Source of the DNA: a virus
Length of the DNA stretch: 24,265 bases
Virus record (IMG/VR): IMGVR_UViG_3300007513_000201
Coordinates: 1-24,265 of that record
Direction: 5' to 3' (one strand)
The notes below the pieces were generated by a model that worked only from the letters and a program-made list of their open reading frames with translations, was not told the DNA's origin and ran no database searches. This document shows positions 7,403 through 13,855 of the stretch, in pieces. Within the stretch, counting starts at the first letter, position 1; each line of letters begins with the position of its first letter. Both the position numbers and the translations under genes were made by a program.

Positions 7403-7569
7403 GCAAGTTGTCGGTAGCACAAATTAACGCAAAGATTGAGGCTCACGAAGCGGTCTGTGCAGAGCGTTGGCTTGAGATCATTAACAGGGTAAAAAGGGTG
7501 GAACATTTTATTGTTGCCACATTGATTACTCTGGTAATAGGGATGGCTGGAATTATATTCGGGTCATAA
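7399..7569 (+). CDS. Small single-pass membrane protein (XhlA/holin-accessory-like)
   Basis: Fifty-six residues from the ATG at 7399, which overlaps the preceding TGA as ATGA; an in-frame TTG at 7372 is a less likely start. The N-terminal 35 residues are charged and helical (I-N-A-K-I-E-A-H-E ... R-W-L-E-I-I-N-R-V-K-R-V-E). One hydrophobic helix follows, I-V-A-T-L-I-T-L-V-I-G-M-A-G-I-I-F-G (about 38-55), reaching the C-terminus. An amphipathic helix with R-V-x-x-V-E leading into one terminal membrane span resembles XhlA-type haemolysin/holin accessory proteins. A lysis or membrane-anchoring role is suggested by this shape only. Confidence 0.6.
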   Translation: MSKLSVAQINAKIEAHEAVCAERWLEIINRVKRVEHFIVATLITLVIGMAGIIFGS

Positions 7570-7591
7570 ATTTTAACAACCGAGGGAAATT

Positions 7592-7762
7592 ATGGGTACT
7601 TTAGTAAATATTGTAACTCTTATTATGCTTATTGTTACTGGCGCAAGCATTATTGCTGCGATTACACCTACGCCAAAGGATGATAAATGGATAGGTAAAC
7701 TTTATAAGCTGATTGATATTGCTGCATTAAATATTGGAAAAGCCAAAGATCGAGGAAACTAG
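7592..7762 (+). CDS. Small membrane protein, 56 aa
   Basis: ATG at 7592, preceded by GAGGG about six bases upstream, and TAG at 7760-7762. The first 25 residues are a hydrophobic helix (L-V-N-I-V-T-L-I-M-L-I-V-T-G-A-S-I-I-A-A), followed by T-P-T-P-K-D-D-K and a soluble tail I-G-K-L-Y-K-L-I-D-I-A-A-L-N-I-G-K-A-K. The T-P-T-x-x-D-D-K ... Y-K-x-I-D-x-x-A-L-N tail recurs, from memory, in short membrane proteins of marine phages. It could be a small holin or holin antagonist, but there is no direct evidence. Good coding sense and a clear ribosome site support it as a real gene despite its length. Confidence 0.65.
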   Translation: MGTLVNIVTLIMLIVTGASIIAAITPTPKDDKWIGKLYKLIDIAALNIGKAKDRGN

Positions 7763-7770
7763 GATCATGG

Positions 7771-7902
7771 ATGGAGCAATTATATAAAGACGGAAAAATA
7801 TCTGAAAAGGAATATAGCAATTATGTTTTTTACAAAAAAGGTTTTTGGATATGCTTTGCATACGTCTTATTCGATACACTTAGAGCCTATGGCTTGTTGT
7901 AA
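7771..7902 (+). CDS. Tiny hypothetical protein, 43 aa, possibly membrane-bound
   Basis: ATG at 7771 and TAA at 7900-7902. The protein starts M-E-Q-L-Y-K-D-G-K-I-S-E-K-E-Y and continues into an aromatic hydrophobic stretch, G-F-W-I-C-F-A-Y-V-L-F (24-34), ending T-L-R-A-Y-G-L-L. AGGA at 7761-7764 is well placed as a ribosome site. The gene fills the space between the membrane protein and the nuclease without leaving a gap, which supports it. Its function is unknown; the short span may be membrane-associated. The alternative is a chance frame, which the amphipathic-then-hydrophobic pattern makes less likely. Confidence 0.45.
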   Translation: MEQLYKDGKISEKEYSNYVFYKKGFWICFAYVLFDTLRAYGLL

Positions 7903-7904
7903 GA

Positions 7905-8324
7905 ATGTATGAGTACCAATGCGAAGTTAAAAGGATAGTTGATGGGGACACTGTAGATGTCATCATCGATTTAGGGTTTTCTATACATTTTTCTACCAGA
8001 GTCCGTCTTTACGGAATCGATACCCCCGAATCACGCACACGAGACAAGGATGAAAAAGTCCGAGGCTTTTTAAGCAAAGATTATTTAAAAGAATGGCTTG
8101 ACCAAGGTGGCGTTATCATTCGTACCTATAGGGATAAAAAAGGTAAGTTTGGCAGGGTGCTGGGCGAAATGGTTGTTGGGGGGCGTAACATCAATTTACT
8201 CATGGTTGAAGAGAACCTTGCTGTTAAATACGAAGGGCAGAGCAAGGACGACATAAAGAAAGAACATCAGGTTAATCGGGAGAAGTTGATTGAGAAGGGG
8301 ATTTTTGACCCAAGTGAAGTATGA
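7905..8324 (+). CDS. Thermonuclease (Snase/TNase-like) family nuclease
   Basis: A 139-residue staphylococcal-nuclease-fold enzyme that cuts nucleic acid with calcium help. By eye, the family's active residues are present: Asp15 in V-D-G-D-T-V-D, Arg34, Asp39 and Glu42 in V-R-L-Y-G-I-D-T-P-E, and Arg84 in K-F-G-R-V-L. These match Asp21, Arg35, Asp40, Glu43 and Arg87 of the Staphylococcus enzyme. N-I-N-L-L-M-V-E-E-N-L-A-V-K-Y follows as expected. The length is that of the bare catalytic domain with no signal peptide, so it acts inside the infected cell, perhaps on host DNA or RNA. Its stop overlaps the next start (ATGA), linking it to the envelope genes. Confidence 0.9.
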   Translation: MYEYQCEVKRIVDGDTVDVIIDLGFSIHFSTRVRLYGIDTPESRTRDKDEKVRGFLSKDYLKEWLDQGGVIIRTYRDKKGKFGRVLGEMVVGGRNINLLMVEENLAVKYEGQSKDDIKKEHQVNREKLIEKGIFDPSEV

Positions 8325-9733
8325 TGAAACGCTTGTTGGGCATATCTGGAATAGTTTTCTTCTTTGCCTTGTCGAGTACCTTTACTACGATTCGGGCAGA
8401 GCAAACAGGTGACTGTACTGCTGGTACTGAGTTTTGTGAACAGAACTCGTTAGCGACCACAAATACCACGACTACTACAAATACCAATACGAACACCAAT
8501 ACGAACACTAACACGAACACAAATACTAATACGAATGCCAATACGAACACCAATACCAATACAACCACTACGACATCTACTGGTACAAATACTAATACCA
8601 ACACAAATACAAATGCGAATACAAACGTAAATACCAGCACAGCAACAAATACCAACACCAATGCCAACACGAATGTAAATACGAGTACCGCAACGAATAC
8701 AAATGCGAATACAAACACCAATACTTCGACAGCGACCAATACGAATGCCAATACAAACGTAAACACCAATACCAGTACCAGTGCGAACACGAACACAAAC
8801 AGCAACACGAATGTAAATACGAATACATCCAATGTAACCTCGAACTCAACATCGAGCACAAACAACACAAATACAAGCACGAGTGCTAATACGAACACTA
8901 ATACCAATAACAATACCAGCACCAGTACGAACACAAACACCAACAACAATAATAATACGAGCACAAGTACCAGCAGTAATACCAACAACAACACAAACAC
9001 CAGCACCAGCAACAATACCAATACTTCGACAAGCGATAACACGAACACCAATAACAACACCAATGTGAATCAGTCCACATCTGATTCCAATGTGAAAACA
9101 GACAATAAAAATGTTAACGAGAGCACTTCAACTTCTGATAACACCAACCGAAACATTAATGAGTCGAAATCTGAGCAGACGATAAACCAGAATATTAAAC
9201 AGGAAGCACCGCCAGCTTCAGCAATAGCACCGAGCATCATGTCCTATTCACAGGACTTGTGTACTGTTGGCAGAAGTGGAGCGTTTCAGGGACAGGTGTT
9301 TGGTCTCTCAGGAGGCAGGACAGTGGTGGATGAGAATTGTGAACGCCTAAAATTATCCAAATATCTTTACGATATGGGCATGAAAGTAGCCAGTGTTGCG
9401 TTGCTTTGCCAAGATGTCAGGGTTTTTAAAGCAATGGAAATGGCAGGAACGCCTTGTCCATATAATGGAGCCATTGGTGATTCTGCGAAAACTGCTTGGG
9501 TAGCCAACATAGAAGACAGACCCGATGCCAAAGACCATAGCAAGAAACTAAAGAAAGAGAACAAGAAGGTTAGGGATAAAGCCAAAGGCAAAACGGATAT
9601 GCAAAGAAAAGTAAAAGAAGGTTATTCATACTGGAGGGCTTACTGGAGAATGTGCAAACATGAAAAGAATCCTAATGGCTCTTTTAAATCCAAAAAGGAA
9701 TGTAGGATAGAATATGCAAGGGTTTCTTCTTAG
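8321..9733 (+). CDS. Exported Asn/Thr-repeat protein with Cys-rich C-terminal domain
   Basis: A 470-residue protein. A signal peptide is clear (K-R, a hydrophobic core through I-V-F-F-F-A-L, likely cut after I-R-A at 26). Two cysteines follow (G-D-C-T-A-G-T-E-F-C). Residues 46 to about 250 are mostly alternating Asn and Thr with Ser, Ala and Val, then a charged Asn/Ser linker to about 294. The C-terminal domain has six cysteines and marks such as Y-S-Q-D-L-C, N-C-E-R-L-K-L-S-K, Y-D-M-G-M-K-V-A-S-V and A-G-T-P-C-P-Y, and a Lys-rich tail. From memory this domain recurs in marine phages with no known function. With eight cysteines after a signal peptide, disulfides outside the cytoplasm are likely. 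No lipobox is seen. The next gene overlaps it by 20 bases. Confidence 0.75.
   Translation: MMKRLLGISGIVFFFALSSTFTTIRAEQTGDCTAGTEFCEQNSLATTNTTTTTNTNTNTNTNTNTNTNTNTNANTNTNTNTTTTTSTGTNTNTNTNTNANTNVNTSTATNTNTNANTNVNTSTATNTNANTNTNTSTATNTNANTNVNTNTSTSANTNTNSNTNVNTNTSNVTSNSTSSTNNTNTSTSANTNTNTNNNTSTSTNTNTNNNNNTSTSTSSNTNNNTNTSTSNNTNTSTSDNTNTNNNTNVNQSTSDSNVKTDNKNVNESTSTSDNTNRNINESKSEQTINQNIKQEAPPASAIAPSIMSYSQDLCTVGRSGAFQGQVFGLSGGRTVVDENCERLKLSKYLYDMGMKVASVALLCQDVRVFKAMEMAGTPCPYNGAIGDSAKTAWVANIEDRPDAKDHSKKLKKENKKVRDKAKGKTDMQRKVKEGYSYWRAYWRMCKHEKNPNGSFKSKKECRIEYARVSS
8453..9070 (+). repeat. Asn-Thr hexanucleotide-class coding repeat (AAY ACN)
   Basis: About 600 bases of alternating Asn (AAY) and Thr (ACN) codons, interrupted by Ser, Ala and Val, encode the low-complexity stalk. 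Third positions vary freely (AAT/AAC; ACA/ACC/ACG/ACT), so the tract is not a pure DNA microsatellite. It also leaves the opposite strand free of stops, which creates a false long antisense frame. Confidence 0.9.
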
Positions 9734-12344
9734 TCTGCTTCTTTTTGTTTCGGTTTCACAAGTAGAAGCTGATTATGTTTATGAAGCGAGCCAACCCTTA
9801 TACGACTTACAAACCAATTCAGCAGGGTCTACAGGGTTAGGATCAAATGATGATTCAGTATCGGCAGCCTTTGACTTAGGCTTTACCTTTACCTTTTATG
9901 GTAATGACTTTACTCAAGCAAGAATGGCTACCAATGGCTGTCTGCATTTTAACCTGACAGGCAGTTATTGTGGGGATTACACCCCCGATCCACTCCCTCA
10001 ATACACCAATACTTTATTTCCATTCTGGACTGACCTCATAAAAGACGGTGGTTCAGCCATGAGAGCCAAAGCCTTTGATGATTACACCATTTTTGGCTGG
10101 TATAAGATGCGGGAATACAATCGTGCTAATTCTGATAATAGTTTGGAAGTCTGGTTGTATCCTAATAATACTTATGAGTTCCGTTATGGCGAACTGGATA
10201 TTATTAGCCATGATGTTTTAATAGGCGAACAGGGCAGTACCTCACAGATTTACACCTACCATTTCTTTGACGAGTGCAGTACAGGCACTACCAATGTATC
10301 TGGAACTTGTGTAAGTTACGACTGGAACTCCAGCAGTAATGCGGTGAATACTTTACTGGAAGGCGGTGGCTCTTTGTATGGGGATGGTACAGATCAATCG
10401 TTGTGTGCAACAGTTCCTTTAACTTCAGTCAACTGTGCTGGTTATGCCGTAGCTTATTTTAATCAACAGTGTGATTTAAGTGCTTTATACGATGATGAGT
10501 GTACTGGCTACGCTGCTGCTTATTTGTTGCAACAATGCAATCTGGATATTTTCTATTCGGTAAATTGTGTTGGCTATGCTAATGCACTGTTTGACAGTGA
10601 ATGCGATGACGACCCTCAGTTTTCTCCTTCTTGTCCAGGCTATTTGTTTGAACAATCGGCTGCCTACTTTGTCGAAGAACAATACGACTATGGCTATGAG
10701 GAATTTGATTATTACGAAGAAGACTATTTTGTTTACGAAGATGAAAGTTTAGGGACTGTAGGGTATGAAGAAGTTTGGGACGATGACCCTTATGCCAATA
10801 TGGAATTTACAGATGCAGAGTGGTATGAAATTGACTTAGAAGAATTTGGACAAGAGCAGGTAGATGAGTGGTATGGAGCAGAAGTTTCGTTTGATGATGA
10901 GGGTTTGATTGTTTGGGAGGATTCTGCTTTAAGCGATTGGGATGAACTCGATATGCAAATGGATGAATACGATGAGTTCGTTGAAATCTATGAAGAAGTT
11001 TACTACGAAGAAGAGTATTTTGATCCAGTTTATGAAGAAGAATTTGTAGAAACGCTTTACATCGAAGAAGAATACATTATTTATGAAGAGCTTTATGAAG
11101 AGCCTATAGAGGTTGCTTTTGAGTATGAACCCGAATATGAAACGCCATTACTGGAAGATGTGCTCATGCAAAACTTTGAGCATGAGCAGATTGTAGAAGT
11201 TTTTTATGAAGAAGAGCCAGAATTTCTTGAGTTTGAAACGATAGAAGAACTGGATGAATGGTTTGAAGAGGAAATGGAAGAAGAGCAACTTGCCGAAGAA
11301 GAAGTCATAGAGGAAGCAATAGAAGAGTCTATTGAAGAAGAACTGCTGGCAGAAGAAAGGGAAGAGCTCGAAGAAGCTATAGAGGAAGAAGAATTTGAAG
11401 TGGTTGCCAGAGAAGATAACAAGGGCGATAAAAGAGAAATGCAACTGAATGTGGTTGCCAATACTGTGCGAACAGCGACCAATAGTATGAGTGGGACTAC
11501 ATCGGGTACATCCATGCAATCTACAGGCAATTCTGTGGCTTCTGGAGGCGTTTCTAGCCCTACTGCTACTGCGGTAGCCAGTTCCGCTTCGGGAGGCGGT
11601 ATGAGCATATCCAGTTCTCCCAGTATTTCAGCACAGTTTACATCTGCTACAGCGCAGACACAGACCCTTTTGGATATGAGTTCAGTAGCTTCAACAGGAG
11701 GCTCAATGTCAACTGACATGGGTTCGTTTGATTCAGGAATTACCTCTGTTGCATCAGCAGATACATCTCTTTCGGCTGATATGGCTTCGGTTGATTCTGG
11801 TTCCACTGTAGAGGTTGGAGCTTCGGTAGAAACAGAAGTTGCCTCTGGAGACACAGAAGTAACTGTTGCAGACACAGGGAGTTCGGATACAGCATCTGGT
11901 TCTTCTGGCACAGTATCTGTCAGTGTTGTTCCCATGCAGACATTTGATGGTTCACCACAGGTGGTCATGGCAGAAGTACAGGTACAAAATATGCAGGGAG
12001 AGATCGACACAGCCATTTCAGGAGTGATGACAGCCAGTGAAGCGGATCAGGTTGCAGATAAAATCATTGCCCAAAACATAAAGGAACAGCAGGAAGAACA
12101 GGAAGCAGAACAGCAACAAACAGGGCAATATGCCGACTCAACTACGCTGATTGCCTACATGGGTTATGTGCCTGGATTCAATGCCTACAGTCAAATACAG
12201 TTGCCACAAGCCTCCGCTTGGTATGAACCAAAAACAATTTATGGTAATGTATCCATATCGGATAATGTGCAGGCATTTTATGGAATGTATGCAGACAGTC
12301 TGAATGGCATGAACAATTTAATTAATATGCAACCAAAACTATAG
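9714..12344 (+). CDS. Large exported protein: nidogen-like domain, 22-residue Cys array, acidic Tyr/Glu region
   Basis: An 876-residue protein. The signal peptide is L-L-S-L-L-L-F-V-S-V-S with likely cleavage after V-E-A (19). Residues about 20-200 resemble NIDO-like beta domains: D-L-G-F-T-F-T-F-Y-G, M-A-T-N-G-C-L-H-F, P-F-W-T-D-L, F-G-W-Y, N-T-Y-E-F-R-Y-G. Cysteines at 231, 241, 253, 263, 275, 285, 297 and 307 alternate 10 and 12 residues apart around G-Y-A-x-A-Y. Residues about 321-563 are very acidic with many Tyr. A Ser/Thr/Ala/Val-rich linker (about 575-735) and a C-terminal domain (A-Y-M-G-Y-V-P-G-F; W-Y-E-P-K-T-I-Y; S-D-N-V-Q-A-F-Y) end it. Similar modular proteins recur in marine phages, from memory; function is unknown. 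AGGA precedes the ATG within the previous gene. Confidence 0.75.
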   Translation: MQGFLLSLLLFVSVSQVEADYVYEASQPLYDLQTNSAGSTGLGSNDDSVSAAFDLGFTFTFYGNDFTQARMATNGCLHFNLTGSYCGDYTPDPLPQYTNTLFPFWTDLIKDGGSAMRAKAFDDYTIFGWYKMREYNRANSDNSLEVWLYPNNTYEFRYGELDIISHDVLIGEQGSTSQIYTYHFFDECSTGTTNVSGTCVSYDWNSSSNAVNTLLEGGGSLYGDGTDQSLCATVPLTSVNCAGYAVAYFNQQCDLSALYDDECTGYAAAYLLQQCNLDIFYSVNCVGYANALFDSECDDDPQFSPSCPGYLFEQSAAYFVEEQYDYGYEEFDYYEEDYFVYEDESLGTVGYEEVWDDDPYANMEFTDAEWYEIDLEEFGQEQVDEWYGAEVSFDDEGLIVWEDSALSDWDELDMQMDEYDEFVEIYEEVYYEEEYFDPVYEEEFVETLYIEEEYIIYEELYEEPIEVAFEYEPEYETPLLEDVLMQNFEHEQIVEVFYEEEPEFLEFETIEELDEWFEEEMEEEQLAEEEVIEEAIEESIEEELLAEEREELEEAIEEEEFEVVAREDNKGDKREMQLNVVANTVRTATNSMSGTTSGTSMQSTGNSVASGGVSSPTATAVASSASGGGMSISSSPSISAQFTSATAQTQTLLDMSSVASTGGSMSTDMGSFDSGITSVASADTSLSADMASVDSGSTVEVGASVETEVASGDTEVTVADTGSSDTASGSSGTVSVSVVPMQTFDGSPQVVMAEVQVQNMQGEIDTAISGVMTASEADQVADKIIAQNIKEQQEEQEAEQQQTGQYADSTTLIAYMGYVPGFNAYSQIQLPQASAWYEPKTIYGNVSISDNVQAFYGMYADSLNGMNNLINMQPKL
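10404..10634 (+). repeat. Cys-array repeat, 10/12-residue alternation
   Basis: Eight cysteine codons (residues 231-307 of the protein at 9714) alternate exactly 10, 12, 10, 12, 10, 12, 10 residues apart, giving a 22-residue unit. Within units the pattern is C-x-G-Y-A-x-A-Y/L-x-x-Q/S-x-C then D/N-L or D-D with an aromatic before the next Cys. Confidence 0.88.
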
Positions 12345-12353
12345 GGAGCTAAA

Positions 12354-12809
12354 ATGGACTGGTTTCAATCTAAAACAACACAATTGATTGCTTTGGTTTC
12401 TATTGTAGGAACACTAGCAGGGTTTGGTTACACAGGCGCAACCTATGTCAACAGGCTTGAAAATCTTGAAGCCAAGATAGGCGGGATTGTAGAAACAGAA
12501 GATGCACAGCAAGCTATTGAAGAACGCTTTGCAGGAATAGAGACCTCTGTTGAATTTGTCAACAAGACAATTGATGAGAGTTTGCTCGTTTGGATTAAAG
12601 AAGCACAGGACAATGTTTCGGCTATTCAGGTAACAGTTGGAAAGCTGGAGTCCGATATTGAGAACATTGATATTCCCGATATTGAGCCTCTGCAAGAGAG
12701 TATATCAACAACAAACGCAAGTATTGCTGGGATTAAAGCCAGCGTTGATGCGATCTATGCAGATGTTCAATCCCTTAAAAATAAAAGTGATAACCCATTA
12801 GCACAGTGA
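12354..12809 (+). CDS. Membrane-anchored coiled-coil protein
   Basis: A 151-residue protein with an N-terminal membrane helix, Q-L-I-A-L-V-S-I-V-G-T-L-A-G-F-G-Y (10-26), then a largely helical, acidic and Ile/Leu-spaced region. V-N-R-L-E-N-L-E-A-K-I (32-42), V-T-V-G-K-L-E-S-D-I and the I-D-I-P-D-I-E-P-L-Q break mark it out as a long coiled coil. One anchor plus coiled coil recalls an inner spanin or a tether. A better spanin pair lies at 13418/13815, so this is more likely a separate scaffold or partner of the exported proteins before it. GGGAG precedes the ATG. Function is unknown. Confidence 0.7.
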   Translation: MDWFQSKTTQLIALVSIVGTLAGFGYTGATYVNRLENLEAKIGGIVETEDAQQAIEERFAGIETSVEFVNKTIDESLLVWIKEAQDNVSAIQVTVGKLESDIENIDIPDIEPLQESISTTNASIAGIKASVDAIYADVQSLKNKSDNPLAQ

Positions 12810-12816
12810 GGCGATT

Positions 12817-13200
12817 ATGAGCGATGAAAATTACCCAAGCGGAAGATTCGGTGGCGACATGGACAGGAATGAAGTTGAGATTGATCTCAATAAATTCATG
12901 GCATTGTTGCAGGAAACAGCAGAACTTAAAGACAAGATCAGGGATTTGGAGGATGTAACCAAAGCCAACCCTTATCAAAAAATTATTTTTGTAGCCGAGG
13001 CAGTAGACAGTTGGCGGATATTCCCCAGAATTTTTCTGTGCGTTTATATCTTTTTGCTTTATTACGCAACCATGTGGTTTATGAATTTACCAGACCCAAC
13101 CTTTGAGCAGTCTGGATTAATCAGTATTATTGTTGGTAGTTTCGCAGCCTGTTTCGGACTTTATGCAGGAAACTCCAATGCAGCTAAGAAGAATAAGTAA
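12817..13200 (+). CDS. Putative holin (two membrane helices)
   Basis: A 127-residue protein with a charged N-terminus and short coiled coil (L-N-K-F-M-A-L-L-Q ... L-K-D-K-I-R-D-L-E), then N-P-Y-Q-K-I-I-F (51-58) and D-S-W-R-I-F-P-R-I-F. Membrane helix 1 is at about 71-89 (I-F-L-C-V-Y-I-F-L-L-Y-Y). A W-F-M-N-L-P-D-P loop leads to helix 2 at about 100-117 (G-L-I-S-I-I-V-G-S-F-A-A), and the tail is basic (N-A-A-K-K-N-K). Two spans, a Pro-Asp loop and a Lys-rich end suit a class II holin, and very similar marine-phage proteins are called holins from memory. Holins form the inner-membrane hole at lysis. GAGG precedes the ATG at 12817. Confidence 0.6.
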   Translation: MSDENYPSGRFGGDMDRNEVEIDLNKFMALLQETAELKDKIRDLEDVTKANPYQKIIFVAEAVDSWRIFPRIFLCVYIFLLYYATMWFMNLPDPTFEQSGLISIIVGSFAACFGLYAGNSNAAKKNK

Positions 13201-13201
13201 T

Positions 13202-13209
13202 AAAGGAGG
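13202..13209 (+). promoter_or_regulatory. Consensus ribosome-binding site AAAGGAGG
   Basis: AAAGGAGG ends five bases before the ATG at 13215. It is the closest match to consensus noted in the window and suggests that the small basic protein, and through overlap the spanins behind it, are translated independently of the upstream gene. Confidence 0.75.
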
Positions 13210-13214
13210 CTAGT

Positions 13215-13421
13215 ATGGCTATAGGTTTAAGCAAATGGTTCAAGGCGACCTTTCTTGGTCTTGAAGAAAAAAGAGTACGCACCAGAGATAAAGACGGCAA
13301 ATATGTTGGTGACGATAAATCCACCCCTGATGTCAATGAGGCTTATACTACTATTAATGTCCGTAAAAGTAACATAAAGAAGGCACAGGAAAGAAGACTT
13401 AAAAGACGCAACATTAAATGA
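13215..13421 (+). CDS. Small basic phage protein of unknown function (68 aa)
   Basis: A strongly basic protein with W-F-K-A-T-F-L-G (8-15), then R-T-R-D-K-D-G-K-Y-V-G-D-D-K-S-T-P-D-V-N-E-A and a C-terminal run of Lys and Arg (K-K-A-Q-E-R-R-L-K-R-R). The R-D-K-x-G-x-(Y/F)-V-x-D-D-x-S-T-P motif with an N-terminal aromatic helix occurs, from memory, in short proteins of marine phages, without a known role. The basic tail could bind nucleic acid or phospholipid. AAAGGAGG lies five bases upstream, and the TGA shares bases with the next ATG. Confidence 0.65.
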   Translation: MAIGLSKWFKATFLGLEEKRVRTRDKDGKYVGDDKSTPDVNEAYTTINVRKSNIKKAQERRLKRRNIK

Positions 13422-13855
13422 AGCTCGCTGTTTTCTTAGGGGTAATGCTGTTGCTGACGATTTCTGCTTTTGTGGGTTATCGCATGATTGTGGTAGCCGA
13501 GATAGAAAAATTGGAACTAGCCTTGCAAACAGCACTCAACAATCAACAGGTGCTTGAGAATACAGTCAAGCAACAAAATGACCAGATTGTGCAAGCGTTG
13601 GAAAGTGCTAAGAAAACCCAGCAACAAATCCAGAGCTTGAATACACGCTATAGCGAATCACAGGCACAGGTAACAAATTTGAGAAATAAGTTTGCCAATC
13701 ACAATCTTGAGGGCATGGCATTAGCCAAGCCTGCGTTATTGGAGGGCAAGATCAACAAAGCCTCTGCCAGAGTGTTGGAAAACTTAACTGTAATAACAAA
13801 TCCAGAACAATTTAATGAAGAACTTGCTGATACTGCTACTGCTGCTGTCAATTAA
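13418..13855 (+). CDS. Inner-membrane spanin (Rz-like)
   Basis: A 145-residue protein with an N-terminal membrane anchor (L-A-V-F-L-G-V-M-L-L-L-T-I-S-A-F-V-G, 3-20). A long coiled coil runs from about 28 to 92 (I-E-K-L-E-L-A-L ... V-T-N-L-R-N-K-F), and a conserved block H-N-L-E-G-M-A-L-A-K-P-A-L-L-E-G-K-I-N-K (95-114) follows. This is the plan of an inner spanin, which joins an outer-membrane lipoprotein and disrupts the outer membrane at the end of lysis. The lipoprotein gene at 13815 overlaps its last 41 bases in another frame, the classical Rz/Rz1 arrangement in partly nested form. It is coupled to the gene before by ATGA. Confidence 0.75.
   Translation: MKLAVFLGVMLLLTISAFVGYRMIVVAEIEKLELALQTALNNQQVLENTVKQQNDQIVQALESAKKTQQQIQSLNTRYSESQAQVTNLRNKFANHNLEGMALAKPALLEGKINKASARVLENLTVITNPEQFNEELADTATAAVN

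Noticed and set aside
8272-9063. Long open frame on the - strand coding a Val/Leu/Phe-rich protein
   Set aside because: It is the complement of the Asn/Thr repeat; alternating AAY ACN codons cannot give stops on that strand, so the openness is a by-product.
11204-12016. 270-codon - strand open frame
   Set aside because: It lies opposite the Glu-rich and Ser/Ala-rich part of the protein at 9714, where GAA and TCN codons leave few stops; no ribosome site or domain supports it.
12354-12809. Inner spanin assignment for the coiled-coil membrane protein
   Set aside because: The pair at 13418/13815, with a lipobox and overlapping frames, is a far better spanin match.
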